Assembly (NCBI GenBank): GCA_910578995.1
Contig: CAJTSY010000038.1
Span: forward strand, 1 to 30,214
Direction: 5' to 3'
Length of the DNA: 30,214 nt
Origin: an uncultured Acetatifactor sp.
Lineage (GTDB): Bacteria; Bacillota; Clostridia; Lachnospirales; Lachnospiraceae
Part shown: positions 24,366 to 30,214 of the stretch, in pieces
Layout: each line of letters begins with the position of its first letter
Position numbering within the stretch: position 1 is the first letter of the stretch
Made by a program: the position numbers and the translations under genes
Notes under the pieces: generated by a model
Seen by the model: only the letters and a program-made list of their open reading frames with translations
Told to the model about the DNA's origin: nothing
The model's database searches: none

Positions 24366-25187
24366 TCAATACTGCTCCAGAATGCCCGACAGATACCGGA
24401 TGCTCTCCTGCGCGCATTCCATCCTGCCCAGTCCCATGCTGGGCTCATCCTGCTCCACGATCAGCCACTGGGCGCCGCTCTCGACAGCCGCCTTTACGAT
24501 GGCCGGGATGTCCTGAAGCCCTTTACCCAGGGGGCGGAACTCGAAGGCGCCGCTCTTTTCCCCATTGTCCTCCATTCCGATGAGGCCGTACATCCCTTCG
24601 GACTTGCTTCCTGCAAAGTCTTTGAGATGGACGGTGGGGATTCTGCCCGCATATTTTCTCACATAGGCGGACGGATCCTCCCCTGCCACGTTCACCCAGC
24701 AGGTATCAATCTGGGTCTGCAGGAGCTCGGGCCCCACCTCCCTGTAGAGCACATCCAGGGCATATGCACCGTCAATTTTTGCAAATTCAAAATCATGGTT
24801 GTGATACTGTAAAACCAGTCCCCTGCGGGCGCAGATCTCTCCCAACAGCCTGGCATACTTCACGACTTCCTCAAATTTCTCCGCCCCGGGCCTGTACTCC
24901 TCTGTCAGATAGGGAATCACGATATAGCGGCATCCCGCCTGCTCGTAGCACTCCACCGTCCCTTCGGGATCCGCCATCAGCTCCTGAAGGGGCACATGGG
25001 CGGACAGGGGCACCAGTCCGATCTCCCCGCACAGTTCCTTTACTTTCTTCGGGTCATTGCCGTACAATCCCGCGAATTCCACGGCACTGTAGCCCATCTC
25101 CTTCACCTTCCGCAGCGTTCCCTCAAAATCTTTCTCCAGATTCTCTCTCACGGAATACAGCTGCAGGCCTACCTTTTCTTTCCACAT
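24366..25187 (-). CDS. Sugar phosphate isomerase/epimerase (TIM barrel)
   Basis: A 273-residue TIM-barrel protein with likely metal ligands Glu134 (YHNHDFEF), Asp161 (IDTCW), His187 (VHLKD) and Glu245 (VEQD). It is a paralogue of the protein at 14066, with the same spacing up to residue 187, and a longer loop after that. The start at 25187 was chosen for GGTGG 8 bases upstream and because the family usually begins here (VGLQLYSVREN). It is the first gene of a two-gene unit with the dehydrogenase at 23100, divergent from the intact AraC regulator. Confidence 0.92.
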   Translation of the reverse strand: MWKEKVGLQLYSVRENLEKDFEGTLRKVKEMGYSAVEFAGLYGNDPKKVKELCGEIGLVPLSAHVPLQELMADPEGTVECYEQAGCRYIVIPYLTEEYRPGAEKFEEVVKYARLLGEICARRGLVLQYHNHDFEFAKIDGAYALDVLYREVGPELLQTQIDTCWVNVAGEDPSAYVRKYAGRIPTVHLKDFAGSKSEGMYGLIGMEDNGEKSGAFEFRPLGKGLQDIPAIVKAAVESGAQWLIVEQDEPSMGLGRMECAQESIRYLSGILEQY

Positions 25188-25222
25188 TGCAGTTTCCACC
25201 TTTCTTTTTCGATTCACTTCTA

Positions 25223-25251
25223 TTTACATTTTACCTGTTTTGCTTTATAAT
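25223..25251 (+). promoter_or_regulatory. Strong promoter of the AraC regulator gene
   Basis: -35 TTTACA at 25223-25228 (5 of 6), a 17-bp spacer, -10 TATAAT at 25246-25251 (6 of 6). Transcription should start near 25258, giving a leader of about 45 bases. This rules out an earlier in-frame ATG at 25240. Confidence 0.75.
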
Positions 25252-25270
25252 TCCAGTCAGAAACAGGTAA
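25231..25270. promoter_or_regulatory. 10-bp perfect inverted repeat across the AraC promoter (candidate operator)
   Basis: TTACCTGTTT at 25231-25240 and AAACAGGTAA at 25261-25270 are perfect inverted copies separated by 20 bp (30 bp centre to centre). The left arm is between the -35 and -10 boxes and the right arm is just after the transcription start. A bound protein should affect this promoter and could also control the divergent isomerase gene at 25187. Confidence 0.6.
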
Positions 25271-25302
25271 CTTTCAGACAAATATTGCGGTGTTGGAATA
25301 AA

Positions 25303-26094
25303 ATGATGAGATACACGATTGAGAACAGAAATAATGACATATCGTCGGCTTTTTCGTTTACATCCCTAAGCCCCATCCCCCATCTGCACACGCATCTGGA
25401 GCTGGCTTATCTGGCGGAGGGGGCCAGTATGGCTACTTTGGATTACCGGGAATTCCTCATCGGGGCGGGGGATCTGTTTCTCGCCTTCCCCAACCAGATC
25501 CACCTGTACCACGACCTTCAGCCCTGCCAGGGCAGTATGGTCATCTTTTCCAATGATTTTTTCGGAGAATTAAAGGATCTGTTCCAGAAGAAAGTCCCCC
25601 TGTCCCCCGTGATTCCAAAGGATCTGCTGCCCGCGGACATTCGGCTCAGAATGGAAGCCATCATAGAAAAGGCCCTCTCAGACCGCCCCTATGACCGCCT
25701 GGCCGCCAAGGGTTATCTGCTGGCGCTTCTGTGCGAGCTGCTCCCGCTGATGGAACTGCAGCCCAGCCCCTGCAGTTATGACAGTGTGAAGAATATCCTG
25801 CACTTCTGTTCGGAGAAGTATACACAGCCCCTGAGCCTGGATATTCTCTCCCGGGAACTTCATCTGAATAAGTATTATGTGTCACACCTTTTTAAGGAAC
25901 GCATGAAAATCAGCTTCACGGATTTCATCAACGGGATGCGCGTGGAGCATGCCTGCGGCCTTCTGGAGACGGATCCTGACATCACAGAGGCCGCCTTCTC
26001 CTCAGGCTTTAATTCTATGCGCACATTTAACCGGGCTTTTTTAAAGGTGATGAAAATGACTCCAAGGGAGTATCTCCGGAAGGGGGAGCGGTGA
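25303..26094 (+). CDS. AraC-family transcriptional regulator
   Basis: A 263-residue DNA-binding regulator. The N-terminal cupin sensor domain begins with the HxHxHxE pattern at residues 27-33 (HLHTHLE). The C-terminal AraC domain has two helix-turn-helices, at about 179-199 (LSLDILSRELHLNKYYVSHLF) and about 227-249 (ITEAAFSSGFNSMRTFNRAF), ending in the typical TPREYLR. Start is one of two adjacent ATGs (25303 or 25306), with a weak GGA site upstream. It is divergent from the isomerase/dehydrogenase pair and convergent with the fucosidase. It probably senses a sugar and controls the neighbouring genes. This intact gene contrasts with the gutted AraC at 17270. Confidence 0.93.
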   Translation: MMRYTIENRNNDISSAFSFTSLSPIPHLHTHLELAYLAEGASMATLDYREFLIGAGDLFLAFPNQIHLYHDLQPCQGSMVIFSNDFFGELKDLFQKKVPLSPVIPKDLLPADIRLRMEAIIEKALSDRPYDRLAAKGYLLALLCELLPLMELQPSPCSYDSVKNILHFCSEKYTQPLSLDILSRELHLNKYYVSHLFKERMKISFTDFINGMRVEHACGLLETDPDITEAAFSSGFNSMRTFNRAFLKVMKMTPREYLRKGER

Positions 26095-26110
26095 TTTCAG
26101 AAGATACTTC

Positions 26111-27586
26111 CTAACGCAGTTTCATTTTAAAGGTCACCGGCGCGTCGCTCACAAAGCCGCTGTGAATATGCAGGCCTTCCCCGTCCCTGCGCCACTCCGG
26201 CTTGTCCCCGCAGCCCAGAACCTCCACATCCTCGATGATTCCGCTGAAATGGGCCTGCCTGGAGGCATCCTGTACACTTAAGGAGCGGACGCAATAGTTC
26301 CCGTCGTCACTGCATTTCAAGGCAACGGCATACAGGAACCCGTTTGCCGTGGTAAACCGGAAATCCTGGGATGTAAAGTTCTTCTTGATGCCGTCGGAGA
26401 ACTGTCCTTCCACAATCCGGGTGGGGCCTTCCCCGTAATTTCTCCAAATCCTGGAATCGTAGATGGCTTCGCCGTTGACCTTCAGCCATTCCCCGATCCT
26501 GCACAGCACTGCTGTCTCTTCCTCCGTGATGGTACCGTCGGGCCTGGGCCCCACATTCAGCATCAGACAGCCGTTCTTGCTGACGATATCCACCAGGTCG
26601 CAGAGGATATCCTGAGCGGGACGGAAATCATTGCGGGCCGTATAGCCCCAGGAATTCAGCGCGATGGCCGTGTCCGTCTGCCAGAAATAGGGCTTCACGT
26701 CCGCAAACTGCCCCCGCTCCACGTCCGGCACCGCCGTGCCGAAAAGGAAGGCGTCATGCTTGTAGTTGATGACGGCATCACTGCCCCACTGCGCCGCCCG
26801 GTTGTAATAATAGGCGGCAAATTTCTGCAGATAAGGCCTCACCGCGTAGTGCTGAATCCACCAGTCAAAATAGACGATTTTCGGGCGGTATTTGTCCACA
26901 ATCTCACAGCAGCGCACCAGCCAGTCCTGGAGGTATTCCTCCGTGGGCGCGGGTTCGCTGTACATGTCGAAATGATCCTTGGGCTCCGGCATGGCGGGCC
27001 AGTAGAAGTCCCCTCTCTCCATGGGTTCTCTGACATCACTGTCATATTCCCTGCCGTGGCTCATGAAGAACCAGTGCTCCACCCTGTGGCTTGACGCCCC
27101 CACCTGGAGCCCCTTCCTGTTACAGCTTTCCTTCAGCTGTCCCAGTACGTCCCGCTTCGGCCCCATCTCGGCGGCATTCCAGCGGGAAATGGCGCTCTCG
27201 TACATCTGGAAGCCGTCATGGTGCTCCGCCACGGGTACCACATACCTGGCCCCCGCCCGGGCAAACAGCTCCGCCCATGCGTCGGGATCGAATCTGTCCG
27301 CCGTGAACATGGGGATGAAATCCTTGTACCCGAATTCCGAGTGCTTCCCGTAGGTCTCCACATGGTGTTTGAATTCTGCGGAATCCTTTATGTACATGTT
27401 CCGGGAGTACCACTCGCTGCCGAAGCCCGGCACGCTGTAGATGCCCCAGTGGATGAAAATGCCGAATTTGGCGTTTTGGTACCATTCCGGCACCCGGTAA
27501 TGGGACAGGGACTCCCAGTTTGCCCGGTAGGGGCCTTTCGCGATGACTTCCTCTATGGTGTCCAGGTATTGCTTCATATCATACAT
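26111..27586 (-). CDS. Alpha-L-fucosidase, GH29
   Basis: A 491-residue glycoside hydrolase releasing terminal L-fucose. N-terminal landmarks are typical of GH29: WYQNAKFGIFIHWGIYSVPG with His46-Trp47, EWYSRNMY, and HHDGFQMY (His122-His123). The catalytic nucleophile is Asp241 in VYFDWW. Glu290 (DVERGQ) is a candidate acid/base, by loose comparison with GH29 relatives. NVGPRPDGTI (about 344-353) and a C-terminal beta-sandwich (about 390-491) complete the family architecture. There is no signal peptide, so it acts in the cytoplasm on imported fucosides. GAGAGGAG lies 6 bases before the ATG. It is preceded by a remnant of a fucose mutarotase gene. Confidence 0.95.
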   Translation of the reverse strand: MYDMKQYLDTIEEVIAKGPYRANWESLSHYRVPEWYQNAKFGIFIHWGIYSVPGFGSEWYSRNMYIKDSAEFKHHVETYGKHSEFGYKDFIPMFTADRFDPDAWAELFARAGARYVVPVAEHHDGFQMYESAISRWNAAEMGPKRDVLGQLKESCNRKGLQVGASSHRVEHWFFMSHGREYDSDVREPMERGDFYWPAMPEPKDHFDMYSEPAPTEEYLQDWLVRCCEIVDKYRPKIVYFDWWIQHYAVRPYLQKFAAYYYNRAAQWGSDAVINYKHDAFLFGTAVPDVERGQFADVKPYFWQTDTAIALNSWGYTARNDFRPAQDILCDLVDIVSKNGCLMLNVGPRPDGTITEEETAVLCRIGEWLKVNGEAIYDSRIWRNYGEGPTRIVEGQFSDGIKKNFTSQDFRFTTANGFLYAVALKCSDDGNYCVRSLSVQDASRQAHFSGIIEDVEVLGCGDKPEWRRDGEGLHIHSGFVSDAPVTFKMKLR

Positions 27587-27610
27587 GGTATTCTCCTCTC
27601 AGTTTTCGTG

Positions 27611-27664
27611 TTACAGAACCAGCAACAGTTCCGGTGATAAAATCTTGGGTACTCCTTTTAACAT
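27611..27664 (-). pseudogene. fucU: Remnant of an L-fucose mutarotase (RbsD/FucU family) gene
   Basis: On the minus strand the frame MLKGVPKILSPELLLVL ends at TAA after 17 codons. These residues match the conserved N-terminus of FucU/RbsD mutarotases, where the next residues are normally xEMGHGDEI. Here the frame stops; the bases after TAA read CAC GAA (His-Glu), then the sequence runs into the fucosidase ribosome site. AAGGAG lies 9 bases before the ATG. A full protein has about 140 residues, so nearly the whole gene is gone. The identity is from motif recognition only; the adjacent alpha-L-fucosidase strongly supports it. The short frame could now act as a leader peptide. Confidence 0.75.
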
Positions 27665-27713
27665 AAAATCCCTCTCCTTTCTCTTACTCATTTCCTTTGC
27701 GTTCTGCTTTTTC

Positions 27714-28742
27714 CTACTGCACGATCGCGCCCTCCGGATCCAACAGATCCCACAGATCCTCCCATCCCCGGGCGCCCTTCCACAGGAAGACCTGTCCCTT
27801 AATCAGGCGGCAGTTCCTGTCCTCCCGGCAGATGGCCTCCATCTCCGCCTCCGTAAGCGGATCCTCCGTAACGCATTTCAGGTTTGACTGATACTGAGCT
27901 TCCTTCACGGAAAAGGGAATGGGAACCTGTCCCCTCTGCACCGCCCATTTCAGGCAGACCAGAGCCGGATGTACCCCGTGGGCCCGGGCCGCGGCCGCCA
28001 CCCCGGGCAGTTCCCCGTCCGCCACATCTTCGGGGGTCCTGTCCCTCTCCGGCCTGGAAGGCGAGCCAATGGGGCAGTATCCGATGGGCAGAATGTCACG
28101 AGCCACCGCATAGTCAAATAATTCCGGCTGTTGAAAGGAGGGGTGAAGCTCCATCTCCAGGGCGGCGGGAGCTATTCTACAAAGCGGCAGGACCGCCTCC
28201 ATCTTGGGAATGGTCATATTGCTCATGCCGATGTGCCGCACCAGTCCCATCTCCACCAGTTCCTCGCACTGCCGCCAGGTATTCATGAACTCCTCCACCG
28301 AAAACGGCCTGGAATCCGGATTCCGGGAATCCCCGCCGCAGCCCGGCGCATGGTAGTTCGGAAAAGGCCAGTGGACGAAATACAGGTCCAGGTAATCCAG
28401 TCCCAAATCCTCCAGGCTCTTTTTGCAGGACTCCAGGACTTTCCCCTCTCCGTGCATGTCGTTCCAGACCTTGGATGTGATAAACAGCTCCTTCCGCTCC
28501 ACCGCCTTTTCCGCAAAAAGGCGCTCCAGTGTCTTTCCTATCTTATCCTCATTCCGGTACACCGACGCGCAGTCGATTAACCGGTAACCATATTTCACCG
28601 CGCCGTACACCGCCTCCGCGATTTCCTCCGCTCCGTATTTGTCCGAACCGAAAGTCCCCAGTCCCAGACAGGGGATCCGCTCCCCGCCCCGCAGAGTTCT
28701 AACCGGGATTCTGCTTTGCTCTATTTTCCTTTCCATATCCAT
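27714..28742 (-). CDS. Aldo/keto reductase
   Basis: A 342-residue NAD(P)H-dependent oxidoreductase with an (alpha/beta)8 barrel. The catalytic tetrad is visible: Asp57 and Tyr62 (LIDCASVYRNE), Lys91 (ITSKVW) and His124 (YFVHWP). Cofactor-site marks include IGMSN and, late in the chain, PIPFSVKEAQYQSNL. The start at 28742 is chosen near AAAGGG; a second ATG at 28736 is equally plausible. The product ends with WDLLDPEGAIVQ. It lies between the alcohol dehydrogenase and the fucosidase, and could reduce or oxidise a sugar aldehyde or lactaldehyde. A 201-bp gap precedes it. Confidence 0.92.
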   Translation of the reverse strand: MDMERKIEQSRIPVRTLRGGERIPCLGLGTFGSDKYGAEEIAEAVYGAVKYGYRLIDCASVYRNEDKIGKTLERLFAEKAVERKELFITSKVWNDMHGEGKVLESCKKSLEDLGLDYLDLYFVHWPFPNYHAPGCGGDSRNPDSRPFSVEEFMNTWRQCEELVEMGLVRHIGMSNMTIPKMEAVLPLCRIAPAALEMELHPSFQQPELFDYAVARDILPIGYCPIGSPSRPERDRTPEDVADGELPGVAAAARAHGVHPALVCLKWAVQRGQVPIPFSVKEAQYQSNLKCVTEDPLTEAEMEAICREDRNCRLIKGQVFLWKGARGWEDLWDLLDPEGAIVQ

Positions 28743-28780
28743 GTGCCCTTTCCAATTAGCCCACTGGTTCCTTTCGCCGG

Positions 28781-28823
28781 AAATCGGCTGTCTTTTCTGA
28801 CATGCCCCGGCAAAATCGGCTGT
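28781..28823. repeat. 11-bp direct repeat upstream of the aldo/keto reductase
   Basis: AAATCGGCTGT occurs at 28781-28791 and 28813-28823, 32 bp apart start to start (about three helical turns), each flanked by CCGG. A minus-strand TATATT at 28831-28836 could be the -10 of a promoter just upstream of the repeats, but no good -35 was found. Confidence 0.4.
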
Positions 28824-28943
28824 ACTGTCCAATATATACTCACGATCAGATGAAAGGTATAACGAGTGGACGCCTCGCCCTCCTGCAAGACCCCTGCCCC
28901 AACAGCCACATGAAATATAGGGCAGGAATGCATCATACGGTTT

Positions 28944-30005
28944 TTAATCCGGGAATGTCACCGCCACCTTGCCGCAGTTACCTTCTTCCATCAGCCGATA
29001 AGCTTCATCCGCTTTTTCGATGGGGAACTCGTGGGTAACCAAATCTTCCGGATGAATCCCCCAGCGGACCAGGCGCTCCACCAGTTCCTCCATTTTCCAC
29101 AGGGAGGTCACCCAGGAACCGTAGATGGTCTTCTGCCCGTGGATGATGTCGGGACTGGGATTGAAGGTGCAGGTTCCTCCCTCTCCCACGAAGGCAATCT
29201 TCCCCCATTCCCTGGCGGCGCGGATGGCAAGCTGTCTGCCCGGGTCACTGGCGGAGGCGTCGATGGCCCGTTCCACCCCTTTTCCTCCGGTGACCGCCAG
29301 GATTTTCTCCAGGGTATCGGCACCGGGCTTGAACACATGGTCCACCAGACCCAGCTTCTGCGCAAGCTCGATACGGTAATCATTCATCTCCACGCCGATG
29401 AGCTTCTCAGCCCCCATGGCCTTAGAAAGCATCAGGGCCGCCAGTCCCACAGGCCCCAGTCCTACTACAAGCGCAGCGTCATTTCCGCAGACGCCGATCT
29501 TCTCGATGGCCTCGTAAACCGTGCCGAACCCGCAGGCCACCTGGGCGCCGTCCTTGTAGGTCAGTTCGTCAGGCAGTTCAATCAGGTCCTTCTCCTCGGC
29601 CAGGATATAGGGCGCCATGCCGCCGTTTCTCTGCCATCCGTAAGCCTGGCGGAACTTACTTTTACAGGAAATGTAATATCCCCTCCGGCAGTCGTTGCAG
29701 ACCCCGCACCCGGAGATATGGTACACAATTACCCTGTCGCCCTTCTTGAAACGCCTCAGCCCTTCGCCTTCCTTCACAATGATACCGCAGGGCTCGTGTC
29801 CCGCCACCATGCCGGGGATATAGCCTTCTGGCCCCTTTCCCGTGTGTTCCCGGTAAATGCACCGGATGTCGCTGCCGCAGATGGTGGTGGCTTTGGTCTG
29901 GACCAGCACCTGCCCGTGCCCCGGCTCCGGCACCTGGAAATCCCTTAGCTCCACCGTGCTGTTTCCCGGCAGTACGGCTCCCTTCATCAACATTTTTACT
30001 GCCAT
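28944..30005 (-). CDS. Zinc-dependent alcohol/sorbitol dehydrogenase (MDR superfamily)
   Basis: A 353-residue oxidoreductase. The catalytic zinc site is Cys43 (TICGSD) with His70-Glu71 (GHEPCG); the structural zinc site is Cys100, Cys103, Cys106 and Cys114. The NAD-binding loop is GLGPVG at 182-187, with Glu at the end of the second strand (GVEMND), which fits NAD rather than NADP. GAGG about 6 bases before the ATG at 30005 decides the start over one at 30026. It is the first gene of the minus-strand group leading to the fucosidase. Substrates of this family include polyols, sugar alcohols and sugars. Confidence 0.95.
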   Translation of the reverse strand: MAVKMLMKGAVLPGNSTVELRDFQVPEPGHGQVLVQTKATTICGSDIRCIYREHTGKGPEGYIPGMVAGHEPCGIIVKEGEGLRRFKKGDRVIVYHISGCGVCNDCRRGYYISCKSKFRQAYGWQRNGGMAPYILAEEKDLIELPDELTYKDGAQVACGFGTVYEAIEKIGVCGNDAALVVGLGPVGLAALMLSKAMGAEKLIGVEMNDYRIELAQKLGLVDHVFKPGADTLEKILAVTGGKGVERAIDASASDPGRQLAIRAAREWGKIAFVGEGGTCTFNPSPDIIHGQKTIYGSWVTSLWKMEELVERLVRWGIHPEDLVTHEFPIEKADEAYRLMEEGNCGKVAVTFPD

Positions 30006-30042
30006 TTCCTTCCTCGCTTTCCGCACATTAGGAATTGTCGGA

Positions 30043-30158
30043 AAATAACTGATACAATTTTCTTTTGATTACAGGGTCCGGGAAGCGGTTCCTGTAATAT
30101 GTTCAGAACAAAGCCCGAAAATACAAGGAAAACAGCTTTAAACTCGTATCAGTTATTT
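30043..30158. repeat. 13-bp perfect inverted repeat with 90-bp spacer upstream of the dehydrogenase
   Basis: AAATAACTGATAC at 30043-30055 and GTATCAGTTATTT at 30146-30158 are exact inverted copies, 103 bp centre to centre (close to ten helical turns). The near arm is 38 bp from the dehydrogenase ATG. Between them lies a second, 8-bp inverted repeat: ATTACAGG 30068-30075 and CCTGTAAT 30091-30098. No promoter with confident boxes was found in 30006-30214. Confidence 0.65.
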
Positions 30159-30214
30159 GTAGACACTTCCTTGCCATGCCTGTATTTATTATGCTATTGT
30201 AGTTCTCATTTTCG

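Noticed and set aside
28893..28926. CCTGCCC / GGGCAGG 7-bp inverted repeat after the zinc dehydrogenase end
   Set aside because: Short arms with a 20-base loop and no T-run; not convincing as a terminator or operator.
29031..29948. 305-codon plus-strand frame opposite the zinc dehydrogenase
   Set aside because: Antisense to a well-supported gene with intact zinc and NAD motifs; the protein has no plausible domain.

Overview
The window looks like chromosomal DNA of a GC-moderate gut Firmicute, most likely a Lachnospiraceae member. This is inferred from strong AGGAGG-type ribosome-binding sites, CUT1 sugar transporters without their own ATPase, AraC regulators, many Gfo/Idh/MocA dehydrogenases and xylose-isomerase-like TIM barrels, a GH29 fucosidase, and lipoproteins with Gram-positive style lipoboxes. 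No rRNA, tRNA, CRISPR array or insertion sequence was seen.

Layout. (1) 2-4253, minus strand: a sugar ABC importer (fusion-type solute-binding lipoprotein plus two permeases), with a promoter and a 10-bp dyad upstream. (2) 4480-9525, minus: an ABC exporter-like ATPase, a 1152-residue FtsX/MacB-type permease with a roughly 365-residue extracellular coiled coil, and a PHP-family phosphoesterase. (3) 9809-12997, plus: a 1062-residue membrane protein that appears to join two GT-C glycosyltransferase modules. (4) 13095-17020, minus: four genes alternating TIM-barrel isomerase/epimerase and Gfo/Idh dehydrogenase. Divergent from them is an AraC regulator gutted by an internal deletion (17270-17643). 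(5) 17721-22890, housekeeping and unknown genes: cardiolipin synthase, an Ig-like lipoprotein with 36-bp repeats, a free-standing double-ACT protein, a lone tyrosine recombinase, and a small conserved-looking unknown. (6) 23100-26094: a third isomerase plus dehydrogenase pair, divergent from an intact AraC regulator whose promoter is straddled by a perfect 10-bp dyad. (7) 26111-30005, minus: GH29 alpha-L-fucosidase, a 17-codon remnant of an L-fucose mutarotase gene, an aldo/keto reductase and a zinc alcohol dehydrogenase, with a 13-bp perfect inverted repeat (90-bp spacer) upstream.

How the genes may work together. The two ends of the window look like carbohydrate-use clusters: oligosaccharide uptake at the left, and intracellular glycoside processing in the middle and at the right. 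Three Gfo/Idh-TIM-barrel pairs close to a cytoplasmic fucosidase, an AKR and an ADH suggest oxidation-based processing of imported glycosides or deoxy sugars. The substrate cannot be read from the sequence. Two regulatory or catabolic genes (the AraC at 17270 and the fucose mutarotase at 27664) survive only as remnants, so the carbohydrate modules seem to be in evolutionary flux. All assignments rest on reading motifs by eye; no database search was run.
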